Source of the DNA: Bryum argenteum
Taxonomy: Eukaryota > Streptophyta > Bryopsida > Bryales > Bryaceae
Assembly (NCBI GenBank): GCA_037043015.1
Contig: CM073328.1
Coordinates: 10,761,495-10,825,494, forward strand
Direction: 5' to 3'
Length of the DNA: 64,000 nt
A program made the position numbers and the translations under genes. Below are positions 1 through 11,728 of the stretch, in pieces (positions within the stretch are counted from its first letter, which is position 1; each line of letters opens with the position of its first letter). The notes beneath the pieces are model-generated. The model was not told the DNA's origin. It saw nothing but the letters and a program-made list of their open reading frames with translations, and did no database searches.

Positions 1-222
1 CTATATTTTTTTCTGTTATCGAAAGCACAAAGATCGTGTCTGACACTAATTCATGAGAATGGACACCTACGTTTTCAGCTGGTCATGTAAGCCATGCTAT
101 TTCTGATAGAACGAACCTGAGATTGTGATTTCAGAGTGAGATGAGGGTACAAGTGAGGGACGATTCGGTTGTTAGTGAAATAGGGGTACTAGGAGGGAGT
201 GATCGACTGGAGTAATTCGTAC

Positions 223-860
223 CGCAATCGTCGCCTTCTTTGTCGTCGGTGACGATGTAAGTGTGGCCTTTGGATTCCAGAAACTCGCGCAACCCCAGTG
301 CATTTTCGGCGCACCCCAGAAACTTGGGGTCCTTGGCGTACTCGTGCGCTTTGTAAAACACTCCCACGATCTTCATCTTCTCCTGACCACCCTATCAATC
401 AATCAATCAATCACAATGCATTCCAACAAACCAACTTCATATCGATCCAATAACATCTTCATACTTGCACACTCATGGCATCATTCTACAGCTCAGACAG
501 CTCCGGAACACGAAATAAGTCCACATATGATTCAATCTAGAACGAATCCCAAACGAGTCTAGATTGAAACCAAAACCGATTTCAATGCAATTCTGGATTG
601 AGTTTACGATCGATTTCTACATGATTCTGCAATCGAACGAAGAACACATTTACGAGTTAGATTTAGAACCAAATTCAATGCAGGTTTGGATGGAGGTTTA
701 CGGGAGCTGAAGCAACAATGGCACTGGATCGTTGGGAATGTGGTCGCCGTCTGCTGTGTATTGGTAATTGAGTACGAAATGAGAGTGATGAGCCATGGAG
801 TTGTGGAGATATGAGAGCAAGAGTGGAGAGGCGAGGGTGCAGTGGTAAAGAGAGAGCCAT
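223..860 (-). CDS. FDH: Formate dehydrogenase, mitochondrial, NAD-dependent (5' two exons, partial)
   Basis: Two exons are visible and the gene runs off the left edge. Exon 2 (about 382 or 391 down to 223) encodes the N-terminal block of plant NAD-dependent formate dehydrogenase: KIVGVFYK, then FLGC, then [14 protein letters not shown]. It ends at a GT donor (221-222) exactly where the family continues with the next conserved block. No such block occurs in bases 1-220, so these are intron. In-frame stops directly upstream show that exon 2 follows an acceptor (CAG or TAG, both phase 0). Exon 1 (702-860) starts at the Met at 860 and encodes about 53 residues rich in Ser, Arg and Leu with few acidic residues, as expected for a mitochondrial presequence. 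It ends at a phase-0 GTAAAC donor. In-frame Met codons up to 923 are alternative starts. The enzyme oxidises formate to CO2 with NAD+ in mitochondria. Exon 2 is certain; exon 1 is inferred. Confidence 0.85.
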
Positions 861-1715
861 GCAGGGCATGCAACGGAGACACTCGGATTGATTCATGGCA
901 ACTGGCATGCATCTTGTAGACATGGTAGTTCGGGACTGTGATCAACAGCGCCAAGTGGCCTCGTGCATACTTGTCGTCGTGCATGCTTTGCTCCTCCGTG
1001 AAGCTTTTTGCATGTTGCGGATTGCCGAAGTACTCGTGTCCTGGATAAACCCTTTTTCACAATGATTGTCAAAAGATTTACACATGGAGAGTTGAAGTCG
1101 TATATCGTACCTCTTTTATTTTGGAGTTCTGTACTGTATCATTTCTAGTCACGGCACCTGTGCCACTTCTGAATTGTTCCACATGCATGCAACATGTAAA
1201 AGCCTAAATTCACAATATGAACAGCATGAGTACTCATTTGTCATTCATAAATGCTCTCAAACAAAAATTCCTACAGACATTCTTTAGATTGCTCCATCAA
1301 AGCTGAATGTCTGTACTACAAAATCCAAGTTTTGTCAAAAACTTGGGTTACATAATTGAAGGAAAAATAGGAAAAGCATGAATCATAACTAGGATGAGAC
1401 AAACTTATGAAAAATCTCTTATAATTGATTGAGAAAATTAGAAAATCCTAAGCGGAGATGCATAATGCGACTCCCCATATACCAAAAACCAACAAGACAC
1501 ACGAAGGTGCCTGAAGAGTAAGGCCACAGTCTTACCTTACTCTCGAAATATTGTACATCAGTTCCACAAGGAACCGGAGGTAATTCCCTTTAAAACAGGA
1601 TAACTAAAAACACAAAGCAATTGCTGGACCAGCAGGGCTACTACGCAACTGTGTGCCTCTAAAAACCAATCCTGTGTACTCAATAATTTGATCAAAAGGT
1701 CTCGAGCAAGAGATG
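861..1715. other. Intergenic region between FDH and FPGS
   Basis: The left part should hold the FDH 5' UTR and promoter, the right part the 3' UTR of the folylpolyglutamate synthase gene (same strand). A short open stretch on the minus strand around 870-1041 has a possible acceptor at its upstream end, but I recognise no protein family in it. No RNA gene or repeat is seen. Confidence 0.5.
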
Positions 1716-4700
1716 TCAGTGCTTGAGCAGTCTCAATAGATCACCCACCAGGTACAAAGAGCCTGTTACCAGCACCTGCGCAACACCACCAATTGAATCT
1801 TCGAGTCAGGACATGCAAATGGGAAATATATGCAGCTATAGTATGAGATGCTGCCAACACTAAATAAAGACAGATATCGAACTTCAACGAAGACCTGGAC
1901 GTGAGCAATATAGTAAATATAAACCTTCCGTATTACTGTCACTTGTCTTATTTGCATTGAAACTCGGGACAATGGTATCCTCAATAAGTGTCAAGCCACA
2001 ATAGATTCCAAAGTTGACGTAGAGGACCTATCTCCTGACATGCAAATATTAAACAAATGGGGTAGGCTTTATTGGCTCTGTGCTTTTTTGTCATGGTCAA
2101 CTCATGCATTACCAATCCAACTCCTGGAATAAGACTTGCAGAATTTTTGTACCCTCTTCCTTCAGGGAGAACAATAAGCATGCTACTGGTCTGTTCTCTT
2201 GTTGTATTGTACTTTTAGTGTGATAAAGCCTAAAAGTGTTATTGTCCTTGTTTTTGCAAGTAACTAAAGTGGTAAAACATGCATGACATTGAGTATGTAG
2301 TACCTGAATGCGGAGCTGAGGATGGTGATTTGAGCAGTTGCGGAAAAAGTCCACCGCAGCAGGTAAGGACCGCAGCACAGCACTTGATGGACCTAAGGAA
2401 TTGCAGTATTGGGCCTGACCCTCAGTGGTGGAGCCATTACTCAAACCAGACAAGAGTTCCACATGAGAATCCCGTCTTTCCTCTTGAGCAAGAGAGGCAA
2501 CACCGGAGCCACCTGTCGCAACAAAAGTAACGTTGTAAATTGACGAGAAAGAGAACATGTGCAAAGATGAAAGTAAGAGTTTCTGAAGAACTTACCTGTT
2601 AGGTTCTTTTGCCAGATTGACTCCCAATGCCGCTGCAACACTTGCTGCCACGTTGTATCTGGAATAGCAGAAGGTTGGTATTGCGGTGTATCCACGGATG
2701 TGTAACTAGAAAAAGGAGGTACAAAGAAGGCCGCGTGAAGAGGAAACCCTGCAAAGAAGACCAATCCTCAATAAATTAGCCACTTATACATGAATCCAAA
2801 ATACCTATTCTTACCATTCAGGTAGGAGAACGTCTACGCATAGTATCCATTCAGTTATTTAAGCAACTAATAAACACACCGACGATGAGGATCTTCTACT
2901 GATGGATGAATAAAAGTACCGTTCCGAGAACATAAGTTGACGACAGGTTGCAGCAGTATAACAGGGTCACGCTTCGGCATACAGTTGAATAAAAGGATCT
3001 GTGGGTTAAAAGCCAGAACTTAGTGAAGACTTCCAAACGACAAAGAGATGCAAGATGTAAATCAACAATATGATACTTTCAGGAGCATGGATTCGGGAGT
3101 GCAGACTTACCCTTCGCACCATGGTGTCTCTAGGTTTCCACTTCTCTCCGTCAGTACCTAAGATTGATACATGGGAGCTGTTTCTCGGTTCCGGTGCTTC
3201 AGGATTTTCTTCAGATTTTATTGCTGAACAAAACCAATGTGCACAAGCCTCCATGCTCTCAGGACTGTGAGCTCCATCCAAGTAAAAAGATAAGCGTCCT
3301 GATGGGTCGTGGATCACCTCCGCTCTGCCTGCCCATCTGGTTAATTGCAGGCCGCTGACAAACGAGTCGGGCAATCGTCCACTGCTCAAAACCTGCCAAA
3401 GAAAACCCTTCCTTTACATACCATTCTTCAAACATGGTTACAACATCACAGAAAAAATGGAGGCATCTAACGTGCTCCATTGTCCACACTCTTGAGTTGA
3501 AATGATAATGCTCGGTCAATTATTGATTATGGGTGGTCACTTCGGTCTTATATAATTTTCTCTACAAACATGCAAGTAAGTTCCCAAACTATCTGTGCAG
3601 CAATCGTCTCAAATCCTCAGGCTCTCCAAGTGTACGTATATAAAGTTACATGAAGGATAGAGGGTAACCTTCTGGAGGGCATTAGTCTGCTCAGACGGAG
3701 GCCTTTTCATCACCCACTGCTTGCACAAAGCAACGGCTAGAGCTGCATTGACGCGCTGGTGTTCACCACCTAGTCCAAGTCGCAAATCGTGCAATCCGTA
3801 TTCTTCTAAAGGACGAGCTTCCTCCAAAGTAATCTGCAAGGAGATTGACGCACGAAGTTAGAAACTCCGCCATGATTATCTCAAGATAACGCACCAACAC
3901 ACAGAACTGGATAACTTAATCAATCATGAGCTTATGGGAAATCGCCAAAGCACAGGTGATAACACAAATTCAAAAGGATGAGCATTATTACCCCCAACTG
4001 ATCAGCCCTTTTTTGAAGGGAACCCATAGCTTCTTCTTTCTGTGGAGCAGTGAAAGCTGGAACACCCGCCTTCATGCAATGACGACAAAATTAGGCTTGA
4101 AAACATATACACCAACAACTGATTTTCCATGCTCCATGAACCGAACATAGAGCATAAAGGCTAAATGTTGACACAAGAAGGTATATGCAAGCCCTATCTG
4201 TATGAGTTTCCCACTAAAAGCAAGTGTTTCTAGCCCACATAGAGACGTAAGTTTGAAGTATTACGTAAACTTATCACGGCACTGATACTGTGACAAGGAC
4301 ATGTGACATTCCCTCTTTGAAAACATGAGCCTATATTGCTATTACTGCTTTTGCATTTTCATTGAGCACAAGATGTATTTAGATTTTCAGACTTGCTTAG
4401 TCTCTACCCTTGGTAGTAGAGACGGCGCAGACCCACTATTCTAAGATGAAGGACCACACCAGATTACAACAATTATACGCCAACACAAAGAAGAGAACCA
4501 GTTGAAAGAAGGCCTCGTATAATCACCTTAAATATGCCAGCTTTTTCCCATGCAATTTTTGCCAAAGTGTCCCCTGAACATAGTAAGGCACCCATTCAGG
4601 ATTCAACAGCCAGAACCACAATAAGTCCTTGACCTGCAACACTCTAAATCAATGGTGCCTTTCAGTAGACTAGGTTTCAAGATAATAATATGGGCTCGTT

Positions 4701-7384
4701 ACTCCTAGACTATTATTTGAACAGTGAATGCTGTGGCCAGGCCAGAAGCTCACCGAGCAACTCCATATGGTCAAATCCAAGGGATGCAATGCCACAAACA
4801 ACAGGAGCCTTAACCTGGAACAAAATAGTTCGCTTGTGATTAGTGGACCATATGCAGCCAAAAATTGAGGTAGACACACGGTTGACGTTGAAGAGCTACA
4901 AGTACGTTCTCAACCAGATTGCAGACTAGATTATTATATGCAAGTTAGGTGTTGAACTGTTACACAAAACTCATACTATAGTAAAGGTTGATTAGCTTAC
5001 AACATTGGTTGCGTCTAGGCGGCCGCCAAGGCCGACTTCCAAGATTGCTACATCCACCTGCAAAATCGACGGTATCTGAGTAAGACAAAATTACTCGCCC
5101 CCGACATGTTATCACAAAAAATTACAATCCCTAAAAAATAAAGAACAGCAGTAGACTCTTCGCAGCTTTGAATCCATTAGCCACTGGAGGTCCAAAGAAC
5201 CCAGTCTCCTGTTTGTAGGTCACGAAGAAACGAATTTTGTTCCATTTTATTCTTAAGTCCATTTTATAGGATCTATTCTTCGAATAATAGATGCGATATC
5301 TTCATTGGTTCTGGTAATATGAAATGCTACCTCATCTAACTCTTGATTCTCTCAAAAATGAGCTCCTCAATTACAAGCCCGACAACCTCAAACATTCGCT
5401 TTCATCATATACTTTGAATATATATTGGCATCACTGAGCTACTTAGCAATAAAAGTGAAGAAACCAAAGCTGAACATTGTATAACCTTCTCAGCAGCAAA
5501 CATACGGAGGCCCAACAGAGTGCAAAATCGAAAGAAGCCTGGTAGTTTCGCATTATCAGCCTGCAAAACACCAAACAACAGATAAATAACGATTACAACC
5601 ACTTGAAAGAAAAACAATAAAACTTCGTGGCATACTACATGCAACTACAAGAGGAAAATAATGAATACCAGTTAACCCCTCAGATTTGAGATAACACAAG
5701 GGCAACTCCTAGAGAAAAGTCTCTTCTGTTCCTTGATCAACACGTGCAATGTTTTTCCTTAAATACTGTTGTAGAATGTATGAATGCACCCATGCTGACT
5801 GTACTTATCAATCAAATTGGTCACTCTAAGCCATGAACGAGCGGATTTATGTACCTTGAGTCGATCCCAACACCACCAAAAATGATCAAGAAATATGTCC
5901 TTGTGTACCTCCTCACTGTCGAGCACATTTCCAGATGGAGTCATGACAAGCTAAAACACCAAAAAACTTTCACCATTAAGATAGACTTAACAAGCTCTGA
6001 TTCCATCCTCTAAGAGTTGGGTACGTGCCTAAGTGACACAAGCGTGCTCAAGACTTGTACGAAAATCAATCATTTTCGTGCTGAAGTGCAACTGCTCTAT
6101 CGTCAGTGCGAAGCGAATCGAGTACAGTAACAACCGCACTGTAGCATGTAGAAGACCTCTATCGACTATAAAACATTAAAAGTTGCATAGAACTGACCCT
6201 CTGTAAAATAACAGCATCCGAACACTAACCCGTTCAATCGAAAGCGCTCACGGACGTCAAGGAGATGTGGTGACGTGAAGAGACCAGTTCGGAAGCCAGA
6301 CTCTCTCAACATCCTTTCCGTGAACGCACATGTGGACCCCTGCACCACCATACTACTGTTATCTGTCTTGCTCAATAAAAGAAAAGAATCGCTACTCAAG
6401 CACTGGCATTGAAAAGGCCGCGCTTGAAGCCTCACACAGCATGAACTAAAGAATCTCACTCTTCTGAAGTGAGTGCTCATAAAAATACGTACCTTTCCTT
6501 TTGTTCCTGCAACGTGTATTACACTCAGATTTGCAATGGCTTCCTCAAGTTCTAATACCTGCATCAACAAGCTCTTGACCGATAAGCCCACGCTCAAAAG
6601 ATTGCAAATCCAATCGATTGCTAATCATAGGATCAATTCCACCCTAATCCCAAAACAGAAAAGTATGGCATTTCTATCGAAGTCACATTCTCATACAGCC
6701 CTCTGACGACGGGAGGAGCATCGCTAGCAAATGCCTTCGTTAACGGAATCATATAATCTTCCTCATTGCAACATATGTCAACAAAGCTTAAAAAGGGAGT
6801 CATGTATACCCTCTACGCACAGTACCGTTTTCAAAGAACGTATTCTTTAGTGCATTGGGACTTTCTCCAACTTCTGAAATTATTAACTAAGCTCAGTAAC
6901 AATATTCGTTTAGGTTACCTACACCTTCCGCACCTCGATGAGCTGAACGGGGCTTTCAAAACGAGCTCATGATTATTCCGAGCGACAGAATACCACTAGA
7001 AGCTGGATATTTCATAAACTGTCCTCGGCAAAGCAGAGAATCTCTCAAAAAGATTCGAATCTGAAGCTAGAGTGTGATAAAAAGAAATTCACAGGTAGAG
7101 ATTTCCACTAAAAACTGAAAATGCGAACGTGATAGCTACTTGCAAAGAAGCTGATTAAAAAAATGAAGGCAGAGTGTAGAAGATTTTTCAGGAATTCTCA
7201 AAAGCAAATGTACCTCGATGCAATGGAAGAGGGCTTGGAAATGAGCGTTCCAATTCGGCGCGCCGGTTTTAACACAAGCCGGCGGTATGTCAGCTTTCCG
7301 AGAGATGAGCGTGTTCATAGCCACGATTGCATCTTCGAAAGTCCTGGAACTCGGCTCCGGCACAACTGCGTCGACGTCCGCCAT
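1716..7384 (-). CDS. FPGS: Folylpolyglutamate synthase (tetrahydrofolate synthase), 15 exons
   Basis: Exons: 7214-7384, 6493-6558, ~6229-6339, 5855-~5950, 5486-5560, 5001-5057, 4754-4814, 4527-4573, 3992-4069, 3669-3833, 3111-3392, ~2880-2998, 2596-2748, 2304-2512, 1716-1775, about 580 codons. The product adds glutamates to tetrahydrofolate with ATP. Family signatures in order: P-loop HVAGTKGKGSTC split by the exon 2/3 junction, then TSPHLLDVRERFR, FWWCWDRLK, VDVAILEVGLGGRLDATNV, SLGFDHMELLG, KIAWEKAGIFK, LGLGGEHQRVNAALAV, FYLDGAHSPESMEAC, ILLFNCMPKRDP, and C-terminal VLVTGSLYLVGDLLRLLKH before the stop. The start (Met at 7384) gives no clear transit peptide, so a cytosolic form is possible; an upstream exon cannot be excluded. 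Exact junctions of exons 3/4 and 12/13 are uncertain because several GT donors fit. No frame break was seen, so the gene looks functional. Confidence 0.93.
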
Positions 7385-8021
7385 CTTCGCTCGATCAAAA
7401 AAACACACAAGTAAAGAAAAAACAGAGCCCTAACCCTTGAGATACTACTAGTTCACGGAATTCCTGCAATGCCTGAAAAGCACCGACAGGGGGATATCTA
7501 AGCGATTTCTGAAGCATACGAGGCAAGAAAAATGTCAAAATGATGCTCGCGGGGTAGCGGAGACGCTCATGAAACAGGAGAGACGAATGCGGCGGCCATG
7601 GAATCTCGTGGATTGCGAGCAAATTCGGTGCAAAGCGACGACAGGCCAGCAGCTCACGGTCGACAAGAAGGTTTGATCCAACAGGGGTCAGGAAACCTCG
7701 AAAGTCGTAGATCCTGGATACGATTGGTAGATTATAGAACCATTCTTCGGATTTGTAGATAATCCTCGCGGCTGGACCGCCCTTCATGTGAAGTTTGGCG
7801 TTGAGAGGGTAAAGGAACCCATATCCGTTTAAATAGGAACATTGTAACATATGCTCTTAATGGTATGATAAGTATGTATCTTAAATCTTAGGGCTAACAC
7901 TTCAAATGTAAGTTGATCATTTAGTAGAATGCTTTACCTTAGGTCGTTTAGTGTTATTTTCTATTATGGGGAACAAATTCTAGCTAGTAACTGACATGTT
8001 TTTATGTTGATTGTGAATTGT
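7385..8021 (-). other. FPGS upstream region with a 151-codon open frame
   Basis: Presumed promoter and 5' UTR of FPGS. A minus-strand open frame spans 7850-7395 and ends 11 bases before the FPGS Met, in a different frame. Its composition (Arg, Leu, Pro, Phe) does not match a family I know. It may be chance, a 5' UTR open frame, or part of an unrecognised upstream exon carrying a targeting sequence. Confidence 0.3.
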
Positions 8022-8292
8022 CACTAGTAGAAAAACACATTCTTTTGACTAGAAAATGTAACCATGTAGTTCAAAATGACTAAATCTATATGACCAGGAA
8101 TTTGACTCTTGGTAGTCATTTGAAGTACATGTTATGATTGTTTTAATCCTATAACTAGAACCATGATTATAGATAATCATAAAATTCACTTCAAATAATT
8201 ACCAAGAGTCAAATTCTTAGTCATGTGGATTCAGTCATTTTGAACAACATGACTACATTTTCTAATCAAAAGAATGTGCTTTTCTACTAGTG
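8022..8292. mobile_element. CACTA-type MITE, 271 bp, near-complete foldback
   Basis: The ends are CACTAGTAGAAAA and its inverse TTTTCTACTAGTG. The arms are inverted copies of each other over most of the element, about 120 bp each, with a short unpaired centre. A 3-bp direct duplication TGT lies at 8019-8021 and 8293-8295. CACTA termini plus a 3-bp target duplication are the hallmark of the CACTA (En/Spm) superfamily. It has no coding capacity. Confidence 0.85.
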
Positions 8293-10139
8293 TGTAAAGA
8301 AAGAAGTGCATGTAAATTCAGTAATAAAGTCTTTTAATGTCCTCAAGTATCGAGTTGTTTTAGAAAGTAGTCCAATATTCAAAAAAATACAATTAGGATT
8401 GCATTGAATATGGGACTTGAATTTCAAGATTTAACTATGGAATATTAGAAAATAAGGACTTCAACCCCTAAATGTCCCCAATGTTGTTTTTGTACATTTT
8501 GGATGAAGGGAACAAATTTTGAAGGGACATAAGTTCTTCATCCAAACTTCTCTTTTGACAAAATCACTTGGATTGAGTCCTAAAGTGAATCTAGTGTGTG
8601 TGGTAAATATTGCATATACACAAGATGAAGTTTGAATTAATGGCATGCATTTAAGTGAAGGTAACTTTTGGTTTGAGATTTCAAGCTTAATGCATGTTAA
8701 ACCATTGCAAGCCAATAACGTGAACTAAAAAATGGTATTATATGGATATCTTTGATAAGCTTAGGATGGTTCTTAACAAATTTCTCATATAGAAGCTTCT
8801 TGATCCAAATACCTTTAATATTGGATTTGCAATGATGTTTCTACACTAAAAACAAATCGAAAAAAATGAATGACTTTTCAAGAGTTATGTGTCCTTTACC
8901 CACGAGTAGAAACCTTCATTGAATCAAAGATGTTTTGAAGATAAGGCATGGATTTAAGTGCAAAGGGTCCAGTTTTGGAATATTTTTTCTTTATAATACT
9001 TTTGATAGTTTTCACCATTATAAGGCTATTATTTGAGCCAAGAATATTTTTGTGCAATGCTTTTATTGAGATGAAGATGAAGAAATTCCTAGCTGGTTAC
9101 TCTTTTCGGTAGGATTTCAACTCTGAAGTGAAATTGATAAAAAATATCAATTTATTTTCTGTACTAATTTGTCATGAAATCACAATCTAGCTTAATTTTG
9201 GTCTACATGACCTACGATAAGTCTACCATAAGATTATATAGTTAAAATTTGTAAAATTTAAATTGAATTTCATTTATAACACTTTTTTTTGCAACCAATA
9301 TTCTAATGAAGTAGTTGGCTTACCCCACTTTGACAAGAATTATGCAAACAAGTGAATCCGGTTTTTGCAAATTGTTTTGAGCTTAAAGACAAGAATTAAA
9401 GTACAAAATTATTCCCCTCCCAGTGCCCTTATTCGGGAGAAACGGATCGTGTACCTTTGGTCCTAGGTGGTAGTATTGCGGCAGAAATGAAAACCCATAT
9501 TTAACTATTTAAGATGTCCTGGTTCATATATAATTCTCTTATGCACACCAACTACACACAAAGAATTTAGATTGGTCTCCACATCTCTTCCTTTTGATTC
9601 CTTCCATGTGCCTTTTAGCAATTATCTAACTCCTAATTCACTAGAAGTTAACCAACATTCATATTGCTAAATGTGCAGGAAGAGTACCACAAATTCTTAG
9701 AGGAAGGCAGCTTTAATAACAATGACCATTCTTCTAGTGGAAACTGGATTTGCTAGGATTGCCAAATGCTCAAGACAAAGCCACCACTTACACCACTTCC
9801 TCATCTAGAACCAACATGAATGTAATGATTTTTTGAATTCATCATTAAATGTTCATGTACAAAGGTCACAAGTCTAATAGTGTGACCAACCATCTATTAG
9901 TAAATAGTATGTTAATTTCTAGTATACGGTTGATACATTAAAAATAATAAATATTTCATTTCTCTAGAAAGCTTTGAGATTCCTATGTAAGAAGGTTCAA
10001 AAACCATATCGCAGTTTGGTGAACTAGTGATGAACAATATGCCGTTGTAAAGAATGAGTTTTTTATGAAGAGAGGCATGAGTGCTAGTAACTTGAACCCT
10101 TAATTGCAATAGCGTGCCTTAGAGGCTTCCGAATGTTTA
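8293..10139. other. AT-rich intergenic region, no gene seen
   Basis: Low-GC sequence with only short chance open frames on both strands. I see no splice-compatible conserved protein, RNA gene or strong repeat. A slightly GC-richer spot near 9415-9490 shows no recognisable feature. Confidence 0.6.
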
Positions 10140-10608
10140 GAGCATCCCCATTAGAGCATCCCCATTAGCCGCGCGAAGGGCCATCGCTAACGGAAATTGG
10201 CGGGCCTGCACTGAAACAGTACCCCAATGACCGCGCCACCCCTCCCTACACCTTTCCGCAGCACTCTATTGCAGCCCGCTCACGCCAAGTTTTCTCTGGT
10301 TGCAGGGAGACATTTTCCACACTCTATTGCGTAGTCAACGCCAGGATGGCAGCTCTGTCACTGCGACTCTGATGAGAAAGAAATCACGATCACAAATGCA
10401 AGGCCCCACCCTCCCTAGCCACACCCTCCCCAACCACGAGGGCATGCTGAACGGCCTGGCTCCGCCACGTCACCACACCAAGCTGTTTGGGGGGCTCTGT
10501 AGCGAGCTTCCATTGGGGCCAAAACCCTCCATTTTGTCGCACGCTCAGGTACATCCCTCGCCATTATCTGTTAGCGCATCCCAATGGCGCAAAACCATTG
10601 GGATGCTC
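10140..10608. mobile_element. PIF/Harbinger-like MITE, 469 bp, GC-rich
   Basis: The termini are GAGCATCCCCATT (repeated twice at the left end) and the inverse CATTGGGATGCTC at the right end, with TTA duplications at 10137-10139 and 10609-10611. GC content is far above the flanks. TTA target sites with inverted ends of this kind point to PIF/Harbinger (Tourist-like) miniature elements. The plus-strand open frame inside (10300-10806) runs past the element end and is judged non-coding. Confidence 0.75.
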
Positions 10609-10737
10609 TTAGGGCACTATAGCTCCAGCGTCGTTGCACGGAATCAGTCGAGGCCATTGTTAAACTGGTTGGGGTTAAACAGATTATCGACTCAATGTTT
10701 CGCTTCAAAAGTTGTAAAGATGTGCATCAACAATTTG

Positions 10738-10985
10738 CAAACACGAATAAGACTTGTCAAGAGCTTTCAGGAGGTTAGAGTAATAATGTCAAGCTTAAGG
10801 GCTTGATTATGGTACATGTGGAGAGAAATGCAATAGTATCGCAGTACGACGGAACCTGCAACTTTACATACGAAGAAAGGCTAAAAAGCCTGTCTGATTG
10901 GTGAGTTGAGCTTCAACTTCGCTTTGATGAAAAATCACCATTGCTTCTTGCATTTCTTTTTCTTGCTTCAGGAATCGGTGACTGA
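10738..10985. repeat. Partial duplicate of the 3' end of the DNAJC14-like gene
   Basis: This stretch matches 11535-11775, which is the 3' flank and last codons of the neighbouring J-protein gene, about 0.8 kb away in direct orientation. The lysine-rich C-terminal coding stretch is recognisable but diverged. It is a decayed tandem duplication that keeps only the gene's tail, so no function is expected. Confidence 0.75.
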
Positions 10986-11534
10986 ATTTATTTTTATGAT
11001 AGTTTCTGGTGGAAGAGTATTTGGATGATAAAGTTGTAGCATTTTTGATTGCAGTGTATTTGTCTTCAGCATTCTCACTACAGAGTGAAAATGATGAAAA
11101 TTTAAAGTGTATTTTGAGTGCAAATTTGACATGATTTTGCACATCTAATTTACCACTAATTTGTACTTCGAAATGAACCAGTACTGTCTCAGTTGTTGAG
11201 GTTCACCATGATAAATTTCAATTTGATCTTGCTCCCGCATTACACATTGGTGGTGAAGTAAATTGAAGATGTTTGCTTTGATGGATGGGAAAATCTGGAA
11301 ATAAACACCTTCTGTATCCCTGTTGTATCCACAAACAGCTGTCGCCTAGTCCAAGAGATTCCCAAGATTATATTGCACCTCATGAAGTTTGGGAAGAAAT
11401 AACTACGTTTTTGAATGCACCTTGTTGAGACCTTGCTGTCCTTATATCCACCGTAAAATGTTAGTAAGCGAGAATCTCGTTCAATCAGCCTCTCATTGAA
11501 GTAGAAGCAAACTACAAATGAAGGAGAGAAGCAT
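10986..11534. other. Spacer between the DNAJC14-like gene and its duplicated tail
   Basis: AT-rich, with no conserved coding sequence or RNA gene. It probably contains the polyadenylation region of the J-protein gene at its right side. Confidence 0.5.
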
Positions 11535-11728
11535 AGACACGAATGAGACTTGTCAAGAGCTCTCAGAAGGTTAGAGTAATAATGTCAAGCTCAAGGGCAT
11601 GATTATGGTACATGTAGAGAGAAATGCAGTAGTATCAAGTACGACGGAACCTGCAACTTTACATATGAAGGAAGGCTTAAAAGCCTGGCTGGCTGGTGAG
11701 GTGAGCTTGAACCTAGCTTCGAAAAAAA

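Noticed and set aside
870-1041. Minus-strand stretch upstream of FDH with an acceptor-like site, considered as an FDH first exon
   Set aside because: Its donor options leave the wrong phase for exon 2. The 702-860 exon gives correct phase and a convincing presequence.
7395-7850. 151-codon frame upstream of FPGS as a separate gene or transit exon
   Set aside because: No family match, no clear donor in frame with FPGS exon 1, and it ends just before the Met. It is kept only as a note.
10300-10806. 168-codon plus-strand frame
   Set aside because: It starts inside a Harbinger-type MITE and runs past its end into duplicated 3' flank sequence, with no domain.
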